The notes beneath the pieces were generated by a model. That model worked only from the letters and a program-made list of their open reading frames with translations. It was not told where the DNA came from and did not search any database. Of a DNA stretch of 64,000 nucleotides, positions 12,822 to 24,249 are shown piece by piece. The DNA is taken from the NCBI GenBank assembly GCA_003254905.1, contig QANU01030383.1, positions 1 through 64,000 on the forward strand, written 5' to 3'. The position numbers were made by a program, and so were the translations under genes. Positions within the stretch are counted from its first letter, which is position 1; the number at the start of each line of letters is the position of its first letter. The stretch comes from Nissolia schottii (lineage: Eukaryota > Streptophyta > Magnoliopsida > Fabales > Fabaceae).

Positions 12822-14289
12822 CTAGAAATAGTTTTTCAAATCAAGAAAGAACTTCTTCTTCTGGTAGTAGGATAGGTTTTCAGGCATGGCTTTCCTTACC
12901 AAATAGTTGGCAAAAATTTCAAACCAGGGTATCTTCTGCGCTGCTAGTAGTTTTTCATCTAGAAATGTTTCAAAGATCTCATCCTTTTGTTGTGCCTCGA
13001 GGCATAGAAGCCTAAACAGGTGATCAACTACCACATTCTCCACCCCCCTTTTGTCTCAAATCTCCAAATCAAATTCCTGCAAAAGTAGCACCCATCGAAG
13101 AAGCCGTGGTTTGACATCCTTCTTTTCTAATAGGTACTTCAAGGTTGCATGGTCAGTGTACACAATAATTTTTTCGGTCAAAACTTCTCAAACGGGAATG
13201 CTACTGATTATAACTCCTTTTCAATTGTAGCGTAGTTTTGTTGTGTGTTGTTCAAGGTCCGAATTGCATAGTAAATAGCATGCAAGGATTTATCCTTCCG
13301 TTGGATCAACACAACACCCACAACTTAGTTGTTAGCATCACATATGATTTTGAAAGGTTTTCCCCAATCTGGGGCGATAAGTATGGGTGCTAAGACTAAC
13401 TTATTTTTCAATGTTTCGAATGCATGCAGGAAAGAATCATCCAATACAAAAGGGATTTCTTTCATTAGCCGAATCCTCAATGGCTTAGAATTTTTATAAT
13501 TCCTTAATGAATTTGCAATAAAATCCTGCATGTCCAAGGAAACTTCTTAACCCCCTTTGCAGATATAGGTAGAGGCAGTTTTTCTATCACCTCAACTTTT
13601 GCTTGGTCCACCTTTATGCCTTTTTCAGATATCCGATGTCCCAATACAATGCCTTCCTGCACAATAAAATGACACTTTTCCCAATTCAAAACTAGGTTAA
13701 CATCTTGACATCTTTCTAAAACAAGGGACTAGTGATAAATTCAATAGTCAAATGAGGAACCAAAGAAGTCATCCATGAATACTTCGATGAACTTCTCAAA
13801 GATATCGTGGAAAATTGCTAGCATTCACCTCTGAAAAGTTACTGGTGCATTCCATAACTGGAGGGGCTATTGAAAATAGTCTTCTCTTAGTCTTTAGGGG
13901 CGATGTGAATTTGATTATACATTGAATATCCATTGAAGAAGCAAAAATAGTAGGCTTGCCCAACTATCCTCTCCAGTATTTGGTCAATGAAGGGAAGTGG
14001 GAAGTGATCTTTTCTGGTGGCATCATTCAACTTCATGTAGTCTATCCACACTTGCCACCCAGTCATGCCTCTGGTTGGGGGGAGTTCATTTTTTGTTTTC
14101 TTTTGGGAGTACAATTATACCTCCTTTCTTTGGAACTGCTTGTATAGGTCTCACCCATGGGCTATTAGAGATGGGATAGATAATTTCAATATCAAGTTGT
14201 TTGATCACCTCTCTTTTTTTTACCGCTTTTGTCATAGTGGGATTTAGTCTACGTTTGGTTGCACTAGCGGTTGTAGTTATCTTCCACAA
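12822..14289 (-). pseudogene. Gypsy reverse transcriptase/RNase H fragment
   Basis: Broken frames read the RT N-terminus (PISNSPWVRPIQAVPKKGG, IDYMKLNDATRKDHFPLPFI), the catalytic VFMDDF motif near 13770, the RT thumb (NWEKCHFIVQEGIVLGHRIS) and an RNase H start (APDWGKPFKIICDA). A NVVVDHLFRL plus PWFEIFANYLV linker precedes integrase. Stops and frameshifts separate each piece. The order is that of Ty3/gypsy elements. Confidence 0.88.
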
Positions 14290-14338
14290 GAATCTTGTGA
14301 ATGCAAAATGTAGGACTAATTCCCTTTATATTAGAAAT

Positions 14339-14912
14339 CTACCACCCAATAACCTTCTTACACCTATTAAGCACTTGTAGTAGCTTTTCAATTTCGCCAT
14401 CTAGAGCATTATAGAAGACATGTACTAGGGTAAATAAGGGGAGCTTGTGACTTGGGCACTTGGCTTGCTGAGTTTGACATCTCCTCCAACATTCAGCGAA
14501 GGACTCAACCTTGCTCCTGGAAAAATTCAAGATGGAATTTTGAAGGTGCAAGAGTTTGTTCGGCTCATCGAATCTCTCCATATATAGTCTTCTTCTCAAA
14601 CTGTGCCCTTGTGGTGATGGATCCTGGTGGTTGCAAGTCTAACCATAATTTGGCACCCCCTTTAGCGTGTAAGATCACGTCGTAAGGTGCTCCTTGTATC
14701 ATGATGATGTTGTCACAATCCACTAAGAAGTTGCTGATGTGCTCTTAGGCATCTTCATGGTCCAACCTTTAGAACGAATTACTTCTAAGCATGGTAAGAA
14801 ATTGTGCATCGAGACTGAAGTCATCCTCCATCTTGGGTCTCATAATGGCGGTCATACCCTTGCTACTCTTAGGTGTTAGATAATCTCTAAGGAATCTAGG
14901 AGCTGGTGGGGC
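14339..14912 (-). pseudogene. Gypsy gag fragment
   Basis: The frame at 14599-14339 carries the gag signature ESFAECWRRCQ with LFTLVHVFYNALDGEIEKLL after it. Farther up the minus strand, out of frame, WLDLQPPGSITTRAQFEKK-like and MRPKMEDDFSLDAQF-like wording continues the gag. The upstream end is cut at 14912 by the solo LTR and its target duplication. Confidence 0.75.
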
Positions 14913-15291
14913 ATGTTTGAAACACTCTAGCTAACTGATTACACGTACGTGGCAACACAGTTCACTAGGTTGTTATCTACTTGGTTGGAATACATAGCCC
15001 ATCATGTTAGTTCAAAAATAATCAGTTAAGAAAATAAGGACCCATTTTAAAATTTCCATTTTTCATCGCATAATTACCAAAATAGAGCCATGCGTTGGAA
15101 TCAATAATATAACAAAACGTATATCGGTATAGAACTAAAGCATGTCTATATATATACAACAAGTGGTCCATAATACAAAGTCACAAAATGTATCTCTAAT
15201 ACATAACCTAGCTATCTCATGTACAGAAATACTGAAATACATCAGTTGCTACAGCATATCAAAATACAACATTTATCTATCGACCAGCCGC

Positions 15292-15363
15292 TCATGACTC
15301 AGCTGGTGGCTCTTCTTCAGCATCCTCAAAATATGAGTCGTCTTCTCCTGTACCTGAAGTCAT
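15292..15363 (-). other. Small acidic frame in solo LTR copy 2
   Basis: A 23-residue frame beginning MTSGTGEDD and ending EEPPAES, with about ten Asp/Glu. Similar short acidic frames start with M-[A/T]-[S/P]-G at the same place in copies 3 and 4. The upstream side is open into the N gap, so it could also be the end of a longer exon. Confidence 0.45.
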
Positions 15364-15388
15364 AAACAGTGGGGAATGAGAACGGTAG

Positions 15389-16118
15389 NNNNNNNNNNNN
15401 NNNNNNNNNNNNNNNNNNNNNNNNNNNNNNNNNNNNNNNNNNNNNNNNNNNNNNNNNNNNNNNNNNNNNNNNNNNNNNNNNNNNNNNNNNNNNNNNNNNN
15501 NNNNNNNNNNNNNNNNNNNNNNNNNNNNNNNNNNNNNNNNNNNNNNNNNNNNNNNNNNNNNNNNNNNNNNNNNNNNNNNNNNNNNNNNNNNNNNNNNNNN
15601 NNNNNNNNNNNNNNNNNNNNNNNNNNNNNNNNNNNNNNNNNNNNNNNNNNNNNNNNNNNNNNNNNNNNNNNNNNNNNNNNNNNNNNNNNNNNNNNNNNNN
15701 NNNNNNNNNNNNNNNNNNNNNNNNNNNNNNNNNNNNNNNNNNNNNNNNNNNNNNNNNNNNNNNNNNNNNNNNNNNNNNNNNNNNNNNNNNNNNNNNNNNN
15801 NNNNNNNNNNNNNNNNNNNNNNNNNNNNNNNNNNNNNNNNNNNNNNNNNNNNNNNNNNNNNNNNNNNNNNNNNNNNNNNNNNNNNNNNNNNNNNNNNNNN
15901 NNNNNNNNNNNNNNNNNNNNNNNNNNNNNNNNNNNNNNNNNNNNNNNNNNNNNNNNNNNNNNNNNNNNNNNNNNNNNNNNNNNNNNNNNNNNNNNNNNNN
16001 NNNNNNNNNNNNNNNNNNNNNNNNNNNNNNNNNNNNNNNNNNNNNNNNNNNNNNNNNNNNNNNNNNNNNNNNNNNNNNNNNNNNNNNNNNNNNNNNNNNN
16101 NNNNNNNNNNNNNNNNNN
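15389..16118. other. Assembly gap (730 N)
   Basis: Unknown bases inside solo LTR copy 2. Open frames drawn through it are meaningless. Confidence 1.
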
Positions 16119-17125
16119 TCTTGGAGAAACTTCCTAGCCTTGATGCTAGCTTGCTTCCTTGAGGGATTTGAGAGTGATTTAAAGTGATGAAGAACAAAGG
16201 ATGATGACTTTTCCTTGATGGAGCTTTGGAAAACTTTGGGAAAGCTTTAGGTTTTGAGAGTTTTGGAAGAAATGAAACTTAGGAAATTTGAGATGAGGGC
16301 TTCGGTCTTGGAGAGCTGGCCGTGGGGCTCTAATGCCTTGGCCATAATTATCTTTCCAATTTTGCCCTTAGTGTTCTTATGTCATATTAGTTCATTAGTT
16401 ATTTATGTCCGGAAGTCCTAAAAATATTCCAGGCATACCGTTGTGACCTATTAATTATCCTGGTTAATTCTAAAATATTACTTGACATATTCTTGATTTA
16501 TTTTCACATTAATACATGTTACAGACTCCTATTGAATCACAGTTAATTTCCAATACTGCATAATTTCAATCCGGACGTCACCGAACGTCACCAAATCGCA
16601 GAATAACTATTTTTAACTAATCTTCCAGAAATAAAATCGATACTAGAATTTATTCCATTTTATCTCACCTTTCTCCTCATTTTATCTTTTTAATTCTTTT
16701 CTAGACAATGTCTTAAAGAACAAGAAAAGTCGGGTTGTTACAATGTTGCTCTGAGTGTTTCACTATAGCTCTTGAGGTTACCTATTCTTGTATCCTTTAG
16801 ACACTAGTACACCAGGTGAATGCAAGGTGGAATAGGTAATGACAAAAAATAAAAGGACAAAAATTGAAAAAAAATAAACAACAAAAATAAACAAGAAACA
16901 ACTACGATTACTTAACTCTAACAAATATGGTAGTAAGAGTACTCAATCCTTGGCAACGATGCAAAAAACATGATGCGCTTAATACTAGCAAGTGCACTAG
17001 TTGTGACGAGTAATTATAGTGAGTCTTTTTGAGACTCAGGTTGTTGTACCTACGAGGGTTGAGTAACTACATTATTTTACAAGGGCAAGTAACTCTAGTT
17101 GTTTGAGCAGTTGTTCTTCAATTTT

Positions 17126-18758
17126 TTTTATTAATTAAAAAATAATAAAATAAACAATTAAAAAGCAATGAAAATAACTTTGGCAAATTTGTATTTCGCG
17201 CAAGAATGTGTTTGAAGACAAGGATGGATACCTCACCTCATGAGATATTTTCACAAGCTTTAAGCTGGAGTGAAGAATTCAACCACAATTGACCAAATCA
17301 ACCACAATTGACCAACTCCTCTATTACAATTATTCCTTCTAAATTGTTGTCTTCTTGATTATTTTGGGATGTTCCCAAATTCTCTTTTGCTTGTCCTTCA
17401 TACTCATTTGTAATTTTTTCCTAATTGGAATAAATATCATATCTACCTTTGATAAAAAAAAAAGGGTTAACACCCTATATGATCCTTGGACTTTACATCC
17501 TTGCCCTAGTTGGTTCATTAACTTAAAAAAGTGATAGGTTAGTTCATGGACTTTGTTGGACTCGCTGCCTTATGTAGCCCCTAAACATTCATAGTATATC
17601 ATAGTATATTACCCTAAATAGTCTCTGAATAATCTAACTATTACCTCTTGGGACATGGAGTATGTCACTTCCTCATTCTTCCATTACATTACCCTTGGAT
17701 TGTAACTAGTTTGGTTGCCATAGAACCATGTTATTTCGATGGTATCAAAAATCTATAACTTTTATGAAAACTTCAAGAACTGATATAGAGTATTTGATTG
17801 TCAAACAAGGATCGGAAGTGGTAGTTTAGATAAAAGTATGAGATCATATCGAACTGAAAATAAAAAGGTAGAGGACTAAAATGAAAACTCAAATATAGCT
17901 AAAGGAAAAAATAAAAGAAGGTAGTTTAGCCTACAAATTCTATCACCGTATATTGATCATGAAATTTGAACTAGCGAAGGCTGAGGATGGACAATCGTAG
18001 GGTTAGGTTATGATTACTAAATCATAAAGTGGAGTAGTTGGAGACAACATTTCTATTTCCTTTTTATGAAATGAAATATAAAATCAGGAAACTTCTTTAA
18101 CATAAATATGTCATGATATCTTTAACCTTTAATAATTAATATTTTACTGTCTTGTTCAATGTATTAAATATATATATAAATATAAAAATAACTTGTTATA
18201 CTTATTTACTAATTTTTATACAATTTATTCTCATTAAAGAAAGAGTGCAAGAGAAACTCCAATTTTTTTTACCACGTACTAAATAACGAGGCTATGTGGT
18301 CGAAAACGGCAGTAAATAATGATGTTATTCAATTTTAAACTTCAAAACTTCTTTAATATTGTCCGGTGTAACCATAGAATTCATTCGAAAATCGCTAATT
18401 GAATCTTTGGGATTTATTCTTAAAAAATGTAAAAAGAATAAGTTAGACGGAATTAATCCTTCTATAAATATATAATTTCTTCTTACCCTGATAATGAGGT
18501 CATGTGGATGAAAACGGCATTGGGGGCGGTAGATACACAGAGTAGTGTTTGATCCTACGTGCCATACCAACTTGAATTGCTACTCTTGATTTTTAAAATT
18601 TTCATTTTTGTATGTGCTTTTATTTATCTTAATTTTACCTGTGACATTTTCACGGTACAATACGCTAGCTAGCTATCAGTCAAAGAAAGAACGGTGAGAG
18701 CTAAACTTCAAAAATTAAAACTCGTGTCATTTCTTCGTCCACTGTACGTTTACTTATG
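17126..18758. other. Intergenic upstream of LAR, no gene seen
   Basis: AT-rich DNA. A stretch near 17465-17600 (GGGTTAACACCC and following) resembles the ends of dispersed non-coding repeats, but I could not define borders. Two related segments (about 18285-18315 and 18493-18520, both with GAAAACGGCA or similar) hint at an old duplication. The minus frame at 18325-18570 has no recognisable domain. Confidence 0.45.
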
Positions 18759-18764
18759 CACGTG
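18759..18764 (+). promoter_or_regulatory. G-box CACGTG upstream of LAR
   Basis: CACGTG about 300 bp before the LAR start and about 110 bp before its TATA box. LAR genes are commonly controlled by MYB-bHLH complexes, and G-boxes bind bHLH or bZIP factors. The role here is inferred from the motif only. Confidence 0.35.
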
Positions 18765-18869
18765 TTGAAGAGTAGCTGAAAATTATATTATCATGGTCAA
18801 TAACTATTCATTATTATTTTTTATTTTCCTATGATCCACAATATTATACATGTGCTAGCTGTCTTTTTC

Positions 18870-18877
18870 TATATAAA
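18870..18877 (+). promoter_or_regulatory. TATA box of LAR
   Basis: TATATAAA in a pyrimidine-rich context, 181 bp before the chosen ATG. Transcription would begin near 18900, so the in-frame ATG at 18893 probably lies outside the transcript. This supports 19058 as the start codon. Confidence 0.6.
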
Positions 18878-19057
18878 CTATATGCCACCCCCATGCAATT
18901 GCTTGCACGATATAGTCATTCTTTTCCCTCTCTATTAATTGTTCCCGTGATCAGTGACGCCCCCAACGCATTATTATATTTTAGGCCTCAAGAATATTTT
19001 CTACCAAAATCAAAAACACGAGAAAACAAATCCCAAGTTGTCGGAGAAAAGCCAGCC

Positions 19058-22000
19058 ATGACTCATGTGTCAGCAGCCACTCCTCCCGCCGCCGCAGCTA
19101 AGGGCTGCGTTCTGGTCATCGGATCAACCGGCTTCATGGGTCAGTTCGTAACAACGGCAAGTCTTGCCTTGGGGCACCCAACCTGTTTGCTGCTCCGGCC
19201 TGGCCACATCACCCACTCCAAGGCTGCCCTTGTCAAATCCTTCCAAGAGAGAGGCGCGACACTCATTCATGTAAGCTTGTAATCCTTGTCACCACATATA
19301 TATATAAGAGTATCGCGTATAATATCATCTAAACTCCGAAAAATTTAGTGCATTTTTTTTTTACGAATTGTGTAGGATTCACATAACATTTACCCTTGCA
19401 CTTAGGATAATGGTCTATGATATTATGTAAACCGCTTGATTAAACCCCTAGTCGTTTATCTAATTGTATGGATTATATAAGTTCCGTATGTATATATGCA
19501 TGGCAGGGTGTGATAAATGATAAGGAGCAGATGGAAAAGATTTTGAAAGAGAACAAGATAGACGTCGTCATTTCCCTTGTGGGAGGCAAAAACGTGATGG
19601 ACCAGGTTGCATTGATAGAGGCCATGAAATCTGTTAGGACTGTTAAGGTGAAAAGCTTAATTGTTTTCTATATATGTTGTTATTTTTGTTTTTTTTTTTT
19701 TTTTTNTGCCTTGGGGCACCCAACCTGTTTGCTGCTCCGGCCTGGCCACATCACCCACTCCAAGGCTGCCCTTGTCAAATCCTTCCGAGAGAGAGGCGCG
19801 ACACTCATTCATGTAAGCTTGCTTGTAATCCTTGAAATCACATATAAGATAAGTATCGCGTATAATATCATCTCAACTCCGAAAAATTTAGTGCATTTTT
19901 TTACGATTCACATGTCATTTACCCTTGCACTTACGATAATGGTCTATGATATTATGTAAACCGCTTGATTAAACCCCTAGTCGTTTCTAGGCTGATCTTG
20001 AGTATCCATGAACTCGATCCCGTTTTAGATTATTTTAGTTAATGTCACGTTATCTCTATCGGGGAATCTCCTTTATCTAATTGTGTGGATTATATAAGTT
20101 CCGTATGTATGTATGCATGGCAGGGTGTGATAAATGATAAGGAGCAGATGGAAAAGATTTTGAAAGAGAACAAGATAGAAGTCGTTGTTTCCCTTGTGGG
20201 AGGCAAAAACGTGATGGACCAGGTTGCATTGATAGAGGCCATGAAATCTGTTATGACTGTTAAGGTGAAAAGCTTGTTTTGTATATATGTTGTTATTTTT
20301 TTTAATTTATTTTTTCATTGTGGGTATTCAATCTTAACAAATAGCTAGGGATGAAAAACGGATCGAGAGGGTAAAGCTAATATGAAATTTTATATACTGA
20401 AAATTAACTTCCATATCAGAATTTTAAGGGCATTCAATACTCATGATCTTTATAATTAGTTTGTCATATATACCATTAAAAATAGAGGTGACATGCAATA
20501 TTATTAATTTTCAATGTAAAATACGAGAAAAAAAAATGTTGCAGAGGTTTTTGCCTTCAGAGTTTGGGCACGACGTGGACAGGGCAGATCCTGTGGAGCC
20601 AGGTCTAGCGATGTACAAAGAAAAGCGTTTGATTAGGCGTTTGGTGGAGGAATCTGGGATCCCTTACACCAACATCTGTTGCAATTCCATTGCTTCTTGG
20701 CCGTACCATAACAATTGTCATCCATCCAAGGTTCCTCCGCCCTTGGACAAATTTCAAATATATGGTGATGGCAACGTCAAAGGTATATACCACCAACAAC
20801 CGCTACAAAAATTCTCTTTATAGACACAACTTTGGCAACTTTCTTAGGCACACACAAAAGGTGATGAAAATATATGCAGTGACATGTAAATATATTTTGA
20901 ATTAAGTTGATGGGACTCACATTTTGTATGAATGTGAATGAATAACATGAAGTGTTGGAATTATAACTATCTAATAATCTTTTTGGCTTCTAGGGGTAAT
21001 AGTAGGTCAGATGACTTATATGTCTTTGACTTAGTCCACAATAAGCCTAACTTCACAACATAATCAGTTTAATAATTATGTTAGGGCAATTTTTTTTAAA
21101 ATTTCTTTTTTTAAAAAAATATTAGGTTAGATTCTTTGATAAAATGTTTGTTAAACTTGATCGATCACTTATACATTATTATTATTATTATTATATTAAT
21201 AATAAGTTTTTTGGCCTATTTAAAAAGTTTTTGCTAACCAATGGCCTTAGGAAATTGGTTAAGGAAGTCAAAATAGAAAGTTTAAGTTGATTATGCAATT
21301 AATGCCATTAAAAACATAAAATTTTCACATTATTTTTAATACAAAATTACTATATATGTGTTTTCTTAACAAGTGCTCTTAGCAAAATCCTATTAAAAAG
21401 CCTTTCAGTTTTAACTTACTCAAAAATAATTTTATTAACTTATTTTAAAATATATTTTTTGACCTTATTATTAAATGGGACTCAACTTAGGTTTGTAGGC
21501 CAAACCAAACTCTTACAAAATTCAAATTAAGACTTAAAAAAAAAACTTATATCAAGCTAATAGATCAGGCTCACACTACATATTTATAATAAAGTCATTT
21601 AATCTAAGAGCTTAGCCTACTTCCAATCCCACCAACAACTATGACAATTCATGACAATAATAATAAAAATATAATAATAATAATAATAATAATTATTATT
21701 ATTATAATTATTATTATTATTATATATTATTTCCCATAAAAAATACTATTAATAATAATATTATTATTCTTTTATTGTTATTACTATTATTATTGTTATT
21801 GTTTCTAGGGTTTTATTCACCAAACTTTATATATGTACTTTCTCCGGGTCGCCCAAAAATTTGATGTTTGGCTTTTTTTCACAAGAAGAGTACCTACTAC
21901 TATCAATAGAATCAAAATTTGTCACATGACTGAAAAAGAAGAAATCCTTGCTTTATCCCATATCATATTATTCATATAAAAAAAAAATCTAATGTTTTAT

Positions 22001-23429
22001 GTTTTATGAAATGTACTTTTCTTTCTTATCAATATTTTTGGTTTTTTATTAATGGCGGTATACAAAATTTCATTACAAACCGGTAAAAAAACCAAATAAA
22101 TAAAAATAATGTAAGTTTCGAAGGGAAAAATAATAGAGTAATTATTTTCTCTATTATTCCAATAAATGACAGGGAAATAATCCATGTGAACCATTTTTAG
22201 CTAAATTATTAGATATAATCCTGTAAGATTAGATTTCATACATTCAGGGGGGCACGGGTGTTCCAAGAAAACTATTTCAAAATGTTTTTATTTTTTATTA
22301 TTATGTATGCTAATTACAAGTTACAAATGCGAGACAGGCACTTAAATAAGCTCATGCATTTAGATGATGGCACTGGCAGAAAATTGTAAAAAATTGTCCT
22401 ATTCTTGAAATCAATTATCACAAATAATAAAAAGATTGTGAAAAGTTTTTGTATGTGCAGCTTACTTTGTTGATGGAAATGATATTGGAAGGTTCACAAT
22501 GAAGGCAATTGGTGATATTAGAACGCTGAACAAAAATGTACATTTTCGACCCTCAAGCAATTGTTACAGCATCAACGAGCTTGCTAATTTATGGGAAAAG
22601 AAAATTGGCCTCACAATCCCCAGAGTCACCATATCAGAAAATGATCTTCTAGCTGCTGCTGCAGGTTCGATAAAATTTCTCTTCCCACCTTCTTTATCAA
22701 GAGTTTGATTATATTTTAGGGGTAATGATAACACGCCCTCCCCAAAGATCAGGACTTCTTATTATGCTAAGTCCTCCTTTAAAAAATTACTATTACCTCA
22801 CTTTCTTTATAATTTGAAAAGGGATTTTGTCTTAAGGTTCAATCAAGTATAGCTAGAGGAGGCATTCCAAATTTCTTTAACAAACAAAGTAAGGAATTAT
22901 TGTGCAAGAATAATTTTTTAAAGAAGAATAATTAAGATAAAAAAATCATTGAATTGTCCCTACTCAACAACTTAACTTTTTGTGACGGATGATTCTTAGC
23001 ATGATATAAGAACTTATACGATGAATACATAATGATAAAAGAAGTCAATGTCTACCCCCAAATTTATGATTTATTTCTTCTTTTTCTTTTGGTGAGATGA
23101 GACATATGGTCATGGTTAAAAGGACTCATTGCATAATGACTAACACTTATGATGTGTACGGTTGCGCAGAAAATTGCATACCTGAAAGCATTGTAGCCTC
23201 TTTCACGCATGATATTTTCATCAACGGTTGCCAAGTTAACTTCAGCACAGACGGAGAGAACGATGTTGAGATTGGCACACTCTATCCTGATGAAGAGTTC
23301 CGTTGCTTGGAGGATTGCTTCGAGGACTTTGTTCCAATGATCCGTGACAAGCTTCATGGAGGAGGCCCAAGTGAAATCACCAACACTAAGTCTTTGGTAG
23401 AGGCTGTGCCAATCACAGCTATGGGCTAG
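19058..23429 (+). CDS. LAR: Leucoanthocyanidin reductase
   Basis: NADPH-dependent reductase of the PIP/isoflavone-reductase family. It converts leucocyanidin to (+)-catechin and also acts on cysteinyl-epicatechin, in proanthocyanidin synthesis. Exons: 19058-19270, 19507-19647 (or its second copy 20124-20264), 20545-20782, 22461-22664 and 23170-23429. One copy of each gives 351 residues, near the usual 350-380. Visible motifs: the nucleotide-binding loop GSTGFMGQF and the three LAR signatures RFLPSEFGHD, ICCNSIASWPY and THDIFINGCQ. The protein ends LVEAVPITAMG, like legume LARs, but the C-terminal tail before it is short. The 3' part of exon 1 and all of exon 2 occur twice around a single N at 19706, with differences (IDVVIS/IEVVVS, SVRTV/SVMTV). 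If real, splicing all exons would insert duplicated sequence. An assembly seam is more likely. A copia element follows 422 bp after the stop. Confidence 0.92.
19165..20297 (+). repeat. Tandem copies of LAR exon 1 end to exon 2, joined at a single N
   Basis: 19165 to about 19690 and 19707 to about 20297 are homologous from TGCCTTGGGGCACC onward, with substitutions, intron indels and about 87 extra bases in the second copy before exon 2. The first copy ends in a poly-T run immediately before the N. It may be two haplotypes or contig ends laid side by side, or a true partial duplication. Confidence 0.9.
21655..21735. repeat. (AAT)n/(ATT)n palindrome in LAR intron 3
   Basis: A run of AAT units turns into ATT units at about 21692, making a long near-perfect inverted repeat able to form a hairpin or cruciform. 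The rest of the 1.7-kb intron (20783-22460) is AT-rich without a coding signal. Confidence 0.8.
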
Positions 23430-23846
23430 CTAGCTACGAAAAAAAGAAAAGAAAAGAAAAAGAATATTCATATGTATCACCCTAAAAAGACAGAAAATTC
23501 TTCGTGTTATTATTCATAAATAATACTATACGGAGGATACATAAACCCTGTTTTCTTATGTATCGATTTAATTATTTGGTCTACATTTCACCCAATTAAA
23601 GTTTGTTTCCGGAGCTGCAATAGTTGCTTTCAGAGATGTATTAAAGTTTTAGTACTCGTCTTTGGTGTACTGATCTTCATGTATTTGAGTAGCATTAATT
23701 TCAGAATTACTACCGTTATGTCTAGTTGTTAATTGATCCATTAAGGTCAGTGATTTTACATCAAGTACATATGTTTGCTTGCTAATTGAATTTCTGAGAT
23801 TAAAAATAATTCCTAAGGTAAGGGTGCCCTTTGTTGAAGGTATATA
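23430..23846. other. LAR 3' flank
   Basis: About 420 bp between the LAR stop and the copia target duplication, presumably including the 3' UTR. A short GAAAA-type purine repeat follows the stop codon. Confidence 0.5.
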
Positions 23847-23851
23847 TTTGT

Positions 23852-24115
23852 TATTACCATATATATATTTAAACTAACTAAGCTTACTTAATGTTGGGAA
23901 GTTAGTTTGCTTACTGAGCTTGCTAGTCTGTTAGCTTGTCAGTTTGTTAGAGTTTGTTACTCGGTAGCCTAGCTAGCTGAACTGTTATATAAATACACCT
24001 GTACATAATATTTCTCAAGTAATGAGAATCAGATGATTCAAACCACTTTCCCTCGTTTTCTTTCTTTTTCTTTCTCTCTGAAATGACAGAGAAAGTTCGA
24101 GCATGGAATTTATGA
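23852..24115 (+). repeat. 5' LTR of the copia element
   Basis: 264 bp, starting TATTACCATATATA and ending GGAATTTATGA. The shared sequence of the two LTRs and the target duplication place the borders here, so the termini are not the usual TG...CA. A TATATAAA-like box (TTATATAAATAC) lies near 23986. Confidence 0.9.
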
Positions 24116-24127
24116 TGGTATCAGAGC
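24116..24127 (+). other. Primer-binding site (initiator Met tRNA)
   Basis: TGGTATCAGAGC directly follows the 5' LTR and is the standard plant copia site complementary to the 3' end of initiator methionine tRNA. Confidence 0.92.
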
Positions 24128-24249
24128 TCCGTTGAAGGAGTTTTGCTGCGCATTATATTTTTTTTTAAATCTCTTGCTGTAAGAGATTGTTTCACGTGGA
24201 GCTGTTCGTTCGATCGTTGAATCGAATTTTTTTTGTGATTCACTTCTGA

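Larger units (their letters stand above)
14918..16742 (-). mobile_element. Solo LTR, TGTAACA family (copy 2), duplication ATGTT
   Basis: Read on the minus strand, it starts at 16742 with TGTAACAACCCGACTTTTC and ends at 14918 with GCTAGAGTGTTTCA. ATGTT flanks it on both sides (14913-14917 and 16743-16747). The 14918-15200 part aligns with the last 250 bp of the 34298 copy (ACTAGGTTGTTATC, AAAATAAGGACCCA). The 16300-16742 part aligns with copy 1. The middle is a 730-base N gap, so the true length is unknown. It sits in the 5' part of the gypsy wreck and is younger than that element. Confidence 0.85.
12245..16970 (-). mobile_element. Athila-like Ty3/gypsy wreck, split by a solo LTR
   Basis: Minus-strand order: a primer-binding-like site (reverse complement of CCTTGGCAACGATGC at 16949-16963), leader, interruption by a solo LTR (14918-16742), gag, RT, RNase H and integrase, ending abruptly near 12245. 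DNA beyond the primer site (16971 to about 17125) resembles LTR end sequence. The PR-coding part is missing: gag breaks off at about 14340 and RT begins at about 14290. Many stops and frameshifts make it non-functional. Gag and pol wording place it near the Athila group. Confidence 0.8.

Noticed and set aside
15292..16197. Long open frames running through the N gap on both strands
   Set aside because: They are open only because N codons contain no stops. Only the short flanks are real sequence.
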